From Aquabacter sediminis (GTDB taxonomy: Bacteria > Pseudomonadota > Alphaproteobacteria > Rhizobiales > Xanthobacteraceae): a DNA stretch of 64,000 nt. Below the pieces are notes generated by a model. The model saw only the letters and a list, made by a program, of their open reading frames with translations. It was not told the DNA's origin and searched no databases. A program made the translations under genes and the position numbers. Each line of letters opens with the position of its first letter. Positions within the stretch are counted from its first letter, which is position 1. Positions 35,693 through 43,574 of the stretch are shown here, piece after piece. The stretch is taken from the NCBI RefSeq assembly GCF_028863665.1, contig NZ_JARBFX010000006.1, positions 186,001 through 250,000 of the forward strand. Direction: 5' to 3'.

Positions 35693-36588
35693 CCGTCGCA
35701 GCCACAGCCGGCGCGCCCCCCTGCCAGGGGCCTGATCCCGTCATCCGCGCCCCCGCCTTCCCCATTCCCGCCGGGGCGGTGGACACCCATGCCCATGTGA
35801 TCGGCGCGCACGACGCCTATCCGATGGTGGCCAACCGCAGCTACACCCCGCCCCCGGCGCCGGAAGCGGCCTATCTCGCCATGCTCGACGGCCTGCATAT
35901 GAGCCGGGGCGTGCTGGTGCAGATCTCGGTCTACGGCACCGACAATCGTTGCATGGTGCAGACCTTGCGCGCCCATCCCGACCGCCTGCGCGGCGTGGCG
36001 GTGGTGTCCCCGGACGTGTCCGACCGGGAGCTGGAGGAGCTTGCCGCCGCCGGTGTGAAGGGCATCCGCATCAATGTCCTGTTCGGCGGCGGCGTCGCCA
36101 TGGACGAGCTGGAGCGCCTCGCCGCGCGTGTCGCCCCGCTGGGGTGGCACATCCAGCTGCTGTTGGACGCCCGCGCGCTGCCCGAGCTTGGACCACGCAT
36201 TGCCGCCTTGCCGGTGGAGGTGGTGGTGGACCATATCGGCCACATGCCGGTGACGGAAGGCATCGACCATCCCGGCTTCCAGATGCTGCTGCGCCTGATG
36301 CGCGACGGCCGGGCCTGGACCAAGCTTTCCGGCGCCTATCGCATTTCCGGCACTGGCGCGCCCTTCCACGACACGCTGGCCTTCGCCCAGGCGGTGGTGG
36401 ACGCCGCCCCCGACCGCTGCGTGTGGGGGTCCGACTGGCCGCACGTGGCGGTCTCCGGCCCCATGTTCAACACCACCGACCTTCTGGACCTGCTGCCGCT
36501 CTGGGTGCCCGACGAGGCCCAGCGGAGGCGGATCCTCGTGGACAACCCCGCGCGACTTTACGGCTTTCCCACCCCGACCGCCGGCTGA
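35689..36588 (+). CDS. Amidohydrolase-2 family hydrolase (LigI/lactonase-like)
   Basis: A 299-residue TIM-barrel metal hydrolase of the COG3618 type. The metal and active-site residues are in AVDTHAHVIG (His-x-His), VVDHIGHMP (His) and RCVWGSDWPH (Asp). Characterised relatives hydrolyse 2-pyrone-4,6-dicarboxylate or sugar-acid lactones. Coupled to a TRAP transporter and a GlcD-type dehydrogenase, it may open a lactone of an imported hydroxy acid. Start overlaps the GntR stop (ATGA). Confidence 0.85.
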   Translation: MTVAATAGAPPCQGPDPVIRAPAFPIPAGAVDTHAHVIGAHDAYPMVANRSYTPPPAPEAAYLAMLDGLHMSRGVLVQISVYGTDNRCMVQTLRAHPDRLRGVAVVSPDVSDRELEELAAAGVKGIRINVLFGGGVAMDELERLAARVAPLGWHIQLLLDARALPELGPRIAALPVEVVVDHIGHMPVTEGIDHPGFQMLLRLMRDGRAWTKLSGAYRISGTGAPFHDTLAFAQAVVDAAPDRCVWGSDWPHVAVSGPMFNTTDLLDLLPLWVPDEAQRRRILVDNPARLYGFPTPTAG

Positions 36589-36623
36589 ACCGGCAGCGGC
36601 CCATCACCTGGAGGAATGTGCTC

Positions 36624-37625
36624 ATGACCCGTCTGTTCTCGCGCCGTGCCCTGGCGCTCGCCCTTTCGGCGGCAACCCTCTTCACCGCCGTGCCGGCGCT
36701 TGCCCAGCAGAAGACCGTGCTGAAGCTCGGCTGGACCACCTCCGACGGCGCCCAGGACCCCTATGCGGTGGGCGCCCGCGACTTCAAGAAGGCCCTGGAA
36801 GAGGCTTCCGGCGGCCGGATCGAGGTGCAGCTGTTCCCCAACCGGCAGCTCGGTGACGAGAAGGCCATGCTCGACGGCATGCGCCTCGGCACCGTGGATG
36901 CGGGCATCATCACCAATGCGGTGGTGGCGCAGATCGAACCCTCCTTCCAGGTGGTGGACCTGCCCTTCCTGTTCGCCAACGAAGCCCAGGCCCAGAAGGT
37001 GCTGGACGGTCCCGTGGGCCAGAAGCTGGCCGCCAAGCTGGAGACCAAGGGCATCAAGCTGCTGGCCTTCATGGAAGGCGGCTTCCGCGACATGATCAAC
37101 AATGTCCGCCCGGTGGAAACGCCCGCCGACGTGAAGGGCGTGAAGTACCGGGTGATGCAGAACCCGGTCTTCATCGGCATGTTCTCCTCGCTGGGCGGAA
37201 ACGCCGTGCCCATGGCCTGGGGCGAGACCTTCACGGCCGTGCAGCAGGGCGCCATTGACGGCCTGGAGATCCCGCTCGCGGTGATCGAGCAGAACAAGTA
37301 TTTCGAGGTCACCAAGTATCTCTCGCTGACCAACCACACCTATTCGGCCATCGACCTCGTCATCTCCAAGCGCGTGTTCGACCGCCTGCCGGAAGACCTG
37401 CGCAAGGCGGTGCTCAGCGCCGCCGCCAGCGCCACCAAGGCGCAGCGCGCCACCGCCGCCGCCGACGCCAAGGCGGTGCTCGCCAAGCTGGAAGCCTCCG
37501 GCATGAAGGTGAACGCGGTCAAGGACATCAAGCCGTTCCGCGAGTCCGTGCAGGGCGTCTACGAGCAGTTCAAGCCCACCATCGGCCCGGACCTGCTCCA
37601 GGAGACCCTCACCGCCGTCCAGTGA
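36624..37625 (+). CDS. TRAP transporter substrate-binding protein (DctP)
   Basis: A 333-residue periplasmic binding protein. The signal peptide is residues 1 to about 27 (SRRALALALSAATLFTAVPALAQ). The mature protein shows the DctP pattern, including the FRDMINNVRPVETPADVKGVKYRV and QQGAIDGLEIPL segments, with the conserved Arg that binds a carboxylate. Binding therefore favours an organic acid. GGAGGAA lies ahead of the ATG, and the two membrane subunits follow directly. Confidence 0.92.
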   Translation: MTRLFSRRALALALSAATLFTAVPALAQQKTVLKLGWTTSDGAQDPYAVGARDFKKALEEASGGRIEVQLFPNRQLGDEKAMLDGMRLGTVDAGIITNAVVAQIEPSFQVVDLPFLFANEAQAQKVLDGPVGQKLAAKLETKGIKLLAFMEGGFRDMINNVRPVETPADVKGVKYRVMQNPVFIGMFSSLGGNAVPMAWGETFTAVQQGAIDGLEIPLAVIEQNKYFEVTKYLSLTNHTYSAIDLVISKRVFDRLPEDLRKAVLSAAASATKAQRATAAADAKAVLAKLEASGMKVNAVKDIKPFRESVQGVYEQFKPTIGPDLLQETLTAVQ

Positions 37626-37650
37626 GCCAATAAAGGTCAGGGGCACGGCC

Positions 37651-38166
37651 ATGGTCCATGCGATCCGCACTGCGGGCGAGCGCCTCCTGGCGCTCGTCAC
37701 CAGCCTCCTGCGCGCCAGCCTCGTGGTGGCAGGCGCCGTCATGGTGGCCTGCATCACCATCCAGGTGGTGATGCGCTACGTGTTCGGCCGCACACCCTCC
37801 TGGTCGGAGGAAATGGCGGTGCTCATGTTTTCCTGGGCGACGCTGGGCGGGCTGGCGCTTGGCGTCCGGGAAGGCTTCCATGTGCGCCTCGACCTGCTGG
37901 TGGACCGCGTGCCGGCCAACTGGCGCCCGCTGGCGGAGCGGGGGCTTGATGCCATCGCCGCCGCCTTTGGCGCCTATCTGTTCTGGTCGGGCCTGCGCTT
38001 CTACGACATGGCCGGTGGCTCCATCTCGGCAGCCATCGGCTATCCCATCGAGATCCTCAATGCCTTCGCGCCCACGGCGGGCGCCCTCATTTTCCTGTTC
38101 GCCGCCTGGCGGGTGGTGACGGGTGCACCCGCGCGGGCGGCCGCCAGCGGGGAGACTGCGGCATGA
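37651..38166 (+). CDS. TRAP transporter small permease (DctQ)
   Basis: A 171-residue protein with four predicted membrane helices. The segment IQVVMRYVFGRTPSWSEEMAVLMFSWATLGGLALGVREGFHVRLDLL is the DctQ hallmark. It pairs with the large subunit encoded next, with a four-base start-stop overlap. The gene lies 25 bases after the binding protein gene. Confidence 0.92.
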   Translation: MVHAIRTAGERLLALVTSLLRASLVVAGAVMVACITIQVVMRYVFGRTPSWSEEMAVLMFSWATLGGLALGVREGFHVRLDLLVDRVPANWRPLAERGLDAIAAAFGAYLFWSGLRFYDMAGGSISAAIGYPIEILNAFAPTAGALIFLFAAWRVVTGAPARAAASGETAA

Positions 38167-39440
38167 ACGCGGTTCTCCTCCTTCTCACCGGTGGCTTTGC
38201 CAGCCTGGTGATGATCGGCGTGCCCTTTGCCATCGCCATTGGCGTGGTGGTGATGCTGGTGCTCACGGTGGCGGACATCGAGCCGGCTTTCCTCGCCCAG
38301 CAGCTCATTGCCGGCTCCCAGTCCTTCAGCCTGCTGGCCATTCCGCTCTTCATGCTGGCGGGCGAGCTCATGAGCGCGGGCGGGCTCTCCCAGCGCCTCA
38401 TCGACGCCGCCTCGGTCCTGGTGCGCCACCGCACCGGCGGGCTTGCCATGGTGGCGGTGCTGGCGGCCATCGTGTTCTCGGCCATTTCCGGCTCGGCCCC
38501 GGCCACCACCGCCGCCATCGGCGGCATTCTCATCCCGGCCATGGCAAAGGCCGGCTACGACAAGGCTTTCGCCACCTCCATCGCGGTGAGCGCCGGCGTG
38601 CTTGGCCCGCTTATTCCGCCCTCCATCGCCTTCGTCATCTGGGGCATCGTGGCGGAACAGTCCATCGGCAAGCTGTTTTTGTCGGGCGTGGTGCCGGGAC
38701 TCTCCATTGCCCTCGGCCTGCTGGTTGTCTGCTGGGTCCATGCCAAGCGCAACAAGGTGCCCAAGCAGACCCGCGCCACCTGGCCGGAAATGGTCGCCGC
38801 CTTTAACCATGGCAAATGGGCGCTGCTGTCGCCCGTGGTGGTGCTGGGCGGCATCTATGGCGGCGTCTTCACGCCCACGGAAGCGGCCGGCATCAGCTGC
38901 GTCTACGCGCTGCTGGTGGGCGTCTTCATCGAACGCAAGATGAAGGTGAAGGACCTGCCGCGCATCATCCTCCAGGCCATGCGCACCAGCGCCATCGTCA
39001 CCACCATCATCGCGGTGTCGGCCGGATTCGGGGTGCTGATCGCACAGGAACACATCGCCACCGACTTCGCCGCCTGGCTGGCGGACCACGTCTCCGAGCG
39101 CTGGATGGCCCTGGCGGGGCTCAACATCGCCTTCTTCCTGCTGGCGGCGGTGATGGACGAGATCGCCATCATGGTGATCCTCGGCCCCATGCTGATCGCC
39201 ATCGCCAACCGGTTCGGGGTGGACCCCATCCATTTCGGCTCGATCATCGTCACCAACGTGGCCATCGGCATGGCGGCCCCGCCCATCGGCTATTGCCTGT
39301 TCGTGGGCATGGCCATATCCGGGCTGAGCCTGTCGCGCATCGCGCGCGCCATCTGGCCGCAGATCCTGGTGATGCTGGTGGTCCTGTTCCTGACGACCTA
39401 CATTCCGTCCTTCGCTCTCATGCTCCAACCGGGCCGCTGA
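38163..39440 (+). CDS. TRAP transporter large permease (DctM)
   Basis: A 425-residue membrane protein with about 12 helices, the sodium-coupled translocator of the TRAP system. Conserved stretches include FSAISGSAPATTAAIGGILIPAM, GVLGPLIPPSIAFVIWG and the C-terminal GSIIVTNVAIGMAAPPIGYCLFV. It overlaps dctQ by four bases, and the dehydrogenase gene follows after nine bases. Confidence 0.93.
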   Translation: MNAVLLLLTGGFASLVMIGVPFAIAIGVVVMLVLTVADIEPAFLAQQLIAGSQSFSLLAIPLFMLAGELMSAGGLSQRLIDAASVLVRHRTGGLAMVAVLAAIVFSAISGSAPATTAAIGGILIPAMAKAGYDKAFATSIAVSAGVLGPLIPPSIAFVIWGIVAEQSIGKLFLSGVVPGLSIALGLLVVCWVHAKRNKVPKQTRATWPEMVAAFNHGKWALLSPVVVLGGIYGGVFTPTEAAGISCVYALLVGVFIERKMKVKDLPRIILQAMRTSAIVTTIIAVSAGFGVLIAQEHIATDFAAWLADHVSERWMALAGLNIAFFLLAAVMDEIAIMVILGPMLIAIANRFGVDPIHFGSIIVTNVAIGMAAPPIGYCLFVGMAISGLSLSRIARAIWPQILVMLVVLFLTTYIPSFALMLQPGR

Positions 39441-39449
39441 TCGCACATC

Positions 39450-40832
39450 ATGGACGCCTCTTCCTTCCTGTCCCGCCTCGGGACCCTCGTGGATTCCCGT
39501 GGCCTCGTCACCGCGCCTGAAGACATGGCGCCTCACCTCGTGGACTGGCGCGGCCTGTTCCGGGGCGACGCGCTGGCGGTGGTGCGCCCGCGCACCGCGC
39601 AGGAGGTGGCCGCCGTGGTCGCCGCCTGCGCCGAGGCGGGCGTCGCCGTGGTGCCCCAGGGCGGCAATACGGGGCTTGCCGGAGGCGCCGTGCCCGTGGG
39701 GCCCGCGCCGCAGATCCTGCTCTCCCTCTCCCGCCTCAACGCCATCCGCAAGGTCGACCGGGTGGGCATGCTCATGGAGGTGGAGGCCGGCTGCATCCTC
39801 CAGACCGCCCAGGAAGCGGCGCGCGCGGCGGGGCGCCTCTTGCCCGTGAGTTTGGCCGCCGAAGGCACGGCCCAGGTGGGCGGCGTCATCTCCACCAATG
39901 CGGGCGGCATCAATGTGCTGCGCTATGGCATGACGCGCCAACTGGTGCTGGGCCTGGAAGTGGTGCTCGCCGACGGGACTTTGGTGAATGCTTTGCGCCC
40001 GCTGCGCAAGGACAATGCGGGCTATGACTGGAAGCAGCTCTTCATCGGCTCGGAGGGCACGCTCGGCCTCGTCACCGCCGCGGTGCTGCGCCTCGTGCCC
40101 GCCCCGCAGCACAAGGTGACGGCCCTTCTCGCCGTGCCGAGCCCCGAGGCAGCGCTCGCCCTGCTCAACCGGGTGCAGGACGAGGTGGGCGACCAGGTGA
40201 GCGCCTTCGAGCTGATCTGCGGCCTCTCCTTCGACCTCCTGAAGCGCAATTGCGGCCTGGACCTGCCCTTGGCACCGGCCCCCTGGCTGGTGCTGATGCA
40301 GGCGGATTCCAGCCTCGCCGGCATCGCGGACAAGGTGGAGGAGGTGCTGGCCGGAGCCTTGGAAGCAGAGGAAGCCACCGACGGCGTGGTCGCCTCGTCC
40401 GAGGCCCAGGCCCGCCAGCTCTGGGCGCTGCGCGAGCACATCACCGAGGCCGAGCAACGGGAAGGCCCGAGCGTCAAGCACGACGTCTCCGTGCCCATCG
40501 CCGACATTCCCGCCTTCCTGGCCGATGCCGAGGCGGCGGTGGCCGCCGCCCATCCCGGCGCACGGGCCAACATGTTCGGCCATGCGGGCGACGGCAACAT
40601 CCATTTCAACGTGCTGATCCCGCCCGGCACCGACAAGGCGGCGGTAAACCGCACCGTGCATGACGCGGTGGCCCGCTTCGACGGCTCCATCTCCGCCGAG
40701 CACGGCATAGGCCAGTACCGGGCCGGCGAGCTGGCCCATTACAAGCCCGCGGCGGAACTCGCCCTCATGCGCCGCATCAAGGCGGCGCTCGATCCCGACG
40801 GGCGGCTCAATCCGGGCAAGGTCCTGGCCTGA
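39450..40832 (+). CDS. FAD-binding 2-hydroxyacid dehydrogenase (GlcD/D2HGDH-like)
   Basis: A 460-residue flavoprotein of the FAD-linked oxidase family. The VAO-type FAD domain includes VVPQGGNTGLAGGAVP and GTAQVGGVISTNAGGINVLRYGMTR; the substrate domain ends with NMFGHAGDGNIHFNVL and EHGIGQYRAGEL, the metal-binding His cluster of D-lactate/D-2-hydroxyglutarate dehydrogenases. It would oxidise a D-2-hydroxy acid and pass electrons to ETF or the quinone pool. Ninth base after dctM suggests that its substrate is, or derives from, the TRAP cargo. Confidence 0.92.
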   Translation: MDASSFLSRLGTLVDSRGLVTAPEDMAPHLVDWRGLFRGDALAVVRPRTAQEVAAVVAACAEAGVAVVPQGGNTGLAGGAVPVGPAPQILLSLSRLNAIRKVDRVGMLMEVEAGCILQTAQEAARAAGRLLPVSLAAEGTAQVGGVISTNAGGINVLRYGMTRQLVLGLEVVLADGTLVNALRPLRKDNAGYDWKQLFIGSEGTLGLVTAAVLRLVPAPQHKVTALLAVPSPEAALALLNRVQDEVGDQVSAFELICGLSFDLLKRNCGLDLPLAPAPWLVLMQADSSLAGIADKVEEVLAGALEAEEATDGVVASSEAQARQLWALREHITEAEQREGPSVKHDVSVPIADIPAFLADAEAAVAAAHPGARANMFGHAGDGNIHFNVLIPPGTDKAAVNRTVHDAVARFDGSISAEHGIGQYRAGELAHYKPAAELALMRRIKAALDPDGRLNPGKVLA

Positions 40833-40899
40833 AGGCGCTGCGGAGCGCCAAAGCCCGATGCGCGTCCGGTGACCCAGCTTTCATCGGACGTGCGTTCGC

Positions 40900-41361
40900 T
40901 CATCCCTCCAGCAAGCGGCGCGCGCGCGCCGACAGGGGGCACCCCTTCTCGCTGAGAAGACGGACGGCCTCGCGCGCCACGTCCGCATTGGCCGTATTGC
41001 CGGCAAAGCTCGCCAGGGAATCGCGAAATTCCAGCACCACGTTCCAGGTGCCGAGGGTGGCGCGATAGTCCACCCGCGACACGGCGTCATATGGCTTGCG
41101 CCGCGTCCGAATGACCCGGCATTCCACATGATCGGGGTGAAGAATGAGCGTCGGCTTCAGGTCGCTGGACGAGAAGCCGAACCAGGGGACGCCCTTCCAG
41201 CCGGAAAACGCGGCCACCAGCGGCACGCGCAAGCCCTGCCCGTCCGGCACGATGCGGCTTTGCGCGGCCGCCGCCAGCTTGGCGCGCACGTGGAACAGCA
41301 ATGCCGCGCCGATCAGGGCCAAAAGGAAGACCACCACGCAGGCAAAGATCATTGCCGCCAT
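40900..41361 (-). CDS. Hypothetical protein with one N-terminal membrane helix
   Basis: A 153-residue protein that I do not recognise. Residues 3-24 (MIFACVVVFLLALIGAALLFH, beginning at the fourth residue) form one membrane helix; the rest is soluble, with short beta-type segments and a basic C-terminus. It may have a PH-like fold (LKPTLILHPDHVECRVI, WNVVLEFRD), but that is only an impression. The start could be the ATG at 41361 or at 41352; neither has a strong ribosome-binding site. It faces the GlcD-type gene, 67 bases away, with a small hairpin (40834-40849) lacking a T-run between them. Confidence 0.6.
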   Translation of the reverse strand: MAAMIFACVVVFLLALIGAALLFHVRAKLAAAAQSRIVPDGQGLRVPLVAAFSGWKGVPWFGFSSSDLKPTLILHPDHVECRVIRTRRKPYDAVSRVDYRATLGTWNVVLEFRDSLASFAGNTANADVAREAVRLLSEKGCPLSARARRLLEG

Positions 41362-41663
41362 GGCTCAGGCCCCTGGAATGCGCGGGGCCGACGCCCGGGC
41401 GGAACGCGGCCACCGGCCGAGCGCAGCGGCACGTCCGGCCTCTTGCCATCTCCCGCGCGCCCTATGGCCATCCGCACAGGCCGGGCCCGGCGTCACACGG
41501 GGCCCGGCGCACAAGGACGCCGTCCGATGTGCGATACCCCTTGCCAGCCTCCGACCCATCGCGCCCTCCTTCCGCCGGGGAGAAGGGTGCATCATCCATC
41601 GCTCGGATCAAGCGCGCCGCCCGCCCACGCCTTCCGCACCCTTCCGGCGCGGGAGGGAAGCTT
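41362..41663. other. Non-coding spacer before palindromic element copy 3
   Basis: About 300 bases between the hypothetical membrane protein gene and the third palindromic element. Short open frames occur on both strands but have Arg/Pro-rich random composition. No promoter, repeat or structured RNA was recognised apart from what the hypothetical gene needs for expression. Confidence 0.5.
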
Positions 41664-41778
41664 GGAGCGCGATCCGATCAGATTGAACCAATCTGATCGG
41701 TGAACCGCCCTCTAACGCGTTGAGAGAGAATGCGGGATCCGATCCGCCTGCGGTGCAGGCCGATCGGCGCATGCCCTA
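41664..41778 (+). repeat. Dispersed palindromic element, copy 3
   Basis: GGAGCGCGATCCGATCAG at the left and CGGCGCATGCCCTA at the right bound two palindromes: CCGATCAGATTGA / CCAATCTGATCGG at 41674-41700 and GATCCGCCTGC / GCAGGCCGATCGG at 41740-41767. The core GGTGAACCGCCCTCTAAC lies between. It is nearly the reverse complement of copy 1. The TAG stop codon of the TpsB gene (complement of CTA, 41776-41778) lies inside its terminal repeat. The palindromes probably also mark the 3' end of the tpsA-tpsB message. Confidence 0.8.
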
Positions 41779-43569
41779 GTAGCTGATATAGATCCGCCCC
41801 TGGAGGGTCACGTCACCCGCCTGGGTATAGATCGCATCGGTGAGTGCCACACCGGCGATGAAGGAGGCGGTGACATTGCGGGCGAGGGAATAATCCAGGC
41901 CCACGCCGATGCCGGCCATGCTTACATTCTGGCTGGTCACAGGACCCAGCACCCCCTGATAGCCATAGGAATGCCCCCAGCCCACATCCAGGAAGGCGAA
42001 GGGAGAGACCTGGTCCGCCACATTGGAGAGACCGAGTCCCGACAGGAGCGGGAAGGTGGGCGTGCGCAGCTCGTTGCGCCAGAAGAAGCCAGTATCGGCA
42101 TTGCCGTCGTCCAGCGTATAGCCGCGCGTGGCATACATGCCGCCGAGCGAGATCTGCTCGGTGTCCGGCAGGGCCTGGCCGGCGGCGATGCCGGAAAAGG
42201 CGGACACCCAGCTGAAGCCCGCGGGCAGGCGGGTGACGCGTGAGATGTCGGCGGCCGCATAGACATAATTCACGTCCGTGACCCGGCCACCGCTATAGGC
42301 GATCCAGCTCTGCGAATCGTTGCCCCCCACGACGCCGCCGGGATTGGCGAAGAGCTTCAGGTCGAGGCTGGTCAGGCCATATTCGTCGGGCTTGGAAATG
42401 GACCAGCCGAGCACCAGTTCGAACAGGCCCGCCTGGGCGCCGCCAATGCCCTCGCCGGTGAAGTAATTGCCGCGGTTGACGCCCTTGCCGGTCACGCCCA
42501 GCACCAGGTCGCCCAGATAGGTGCCAGGCAGGAGGTTCGAGATGGCGGTGCGGTAATAGACCGGCACTTCCAGCGTCTCATAAGTGTAGGAGAAGAGGGG
42601 AATTGTCCCGGCCTGACGGGAGGCCACATAGCTCGGGACGATCTCCAGGCTCTGCCGGTCGCCGAGCCCAAGCACCACCCGTCCCGCCTGGCTGTAGTAA
42701 AGCGGCTGCTGCGGACCCGTCCCCACGCTCCCCTGATCGCTCCAGAAGTCCCAGCTTCCGGTCATCTGGTAGGACACATAGCTATCCCGAAGCCCGGTGA
42801 GCGCGGCGCCGAAGCCGACGAAATAGCGATCGAAGCTGGTGGCGTGGGTGCCGGTATTGGACCAGCCGGCAAACACCTGCCACGGCTTCTGCTGGGTGAC
42901 TTCCAGCGTGAGCGTCGACAGGCCCACCGCGTCGCCCGGCGCGAACACGCCCGACACCGTGCGATAGGGCGTGCGGTTCAGCCAGTTCAGGTCCTCGTCC
43001 AGCGCCTCGGCGGAGATGCGCTGGCCGGGAACGGCCCGAACCTGACCGGCAATGGCGGGATCCCCGCCTTGCACCCTCACCCCTCCAACCTTGAACTCCA
43101 CCACCTGGAGCGTGAGGATGCCGCCCGTGATCTCCTGCGGCGGCAGGGACACGGACACGAAAGGATAGCCCGCGGCGCGATAGACCTTGGAGATGGCGGC
43201 CTGCACCTCGCCAATCAGCTTGCGCGTGACCGGTCGGCCCAGGAACGGCTGAAGCGCCTGCTCCAGGCCCGCATGGGGCAGGTCTCCAATATTGCCGATG
43301 GCAATGCCGGGCCGGGTGCGCCCCGCGATGCTGTCCTTCGGGCCCAGCAGGCGGATGCCGCGCAGGGCCACCCCAAGCGGTGTCTCGTCCTGGCTCAAGG
43401 CGAGGTCCTGGGGGCCGACCATCAAGCGCCCCTGCCCGGAAATGACCGGCGGGAGGTTGCGCTCCACGGGGGCGGCGGCGCGCTGTGCAAAGGCTGGCGC
43501 AGCCGCGGCCGCAAGGGCCAGAAGGGCGAGGGAGGAAGTGGCGAGAGCGGGAGTGGGGATGCGGCGCAT
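41776..43569 (-). CDS. Two-partner secretion outer-membrane transporter (TpsB, ShlB/FhaC family)
   Basis: This 597-residue protein would translocate the adjacent giant TpsA protein across the outer membrane. Layout: signal peptide to ALAAAAAPAFAQ (about 29), two POTRA domains (about 85-245; LPPQEITGGILTLQVVEFKVGGVRV), then a 16-strand barrel ending in the aromatic IYISY. The conserved loop-6 motif is TRGYTLDDGNADTGFFWRNEL, with the Arg that plugs the channel. The open frame reaches 43680, but the ATG at 43569 starts the signal peptide and lies five bases after the tpsA stop, so the two are one operon. Its stop codon is inside repeat copy 3. Confidence 0.93.
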   Translation of the reverse strand: MRRIPTPALATSSLALLALAAAAAPAFAQRAAAPVERNLPPVISGQGRLMVGPQDLALSQDETPLGVALRGIRLLGPKDSIAGRTRPGIAIGNIGDLPHAGLEQALQPFLGRPVTRKLIGEVQAAISKVYRAAGYPFVSVSLPPQEITGGILTLQVVEFKVGGVRVQGGDPAIAGQVRAVPGQRISAEALDEDLNWLNRTPYRTVSGVFAPGDAVGLSTLTLEVTQQKPWQVFAGWSNTGTHATSFDRYFVGFGAALTGLRDSYVSYQMTGSWDFWSDQGSVGTGPQQPLYYSQAGRVVLGLGDRQSLEIVPSYVASRQAGTIPLFSYTYETLEVPVYYRTAISNLLPGTYLGDLVLGVTGKGVNRGNYFTGEGIGGAQAGLFELVLGWSISKPDEYGLTSLDLKLFANPGGVVGGNDSQSWIAYSGGRVTDVNYVYAAADISRVTRLPAGFSWVSAFSGIAAGQALPDTEQISLGGMYATRGYTLDDGNADTGFFWRNELRTPTFPLLSGLGLSNVADQVSPFAFLDVGWGHSYGYQGVLGPVTSQNVSMAGIGVGLDYSLARNVTASFIAGVALTDAIYTQAGDVTLQGRIYISY

Positions 43570-43574
43570 GGATC

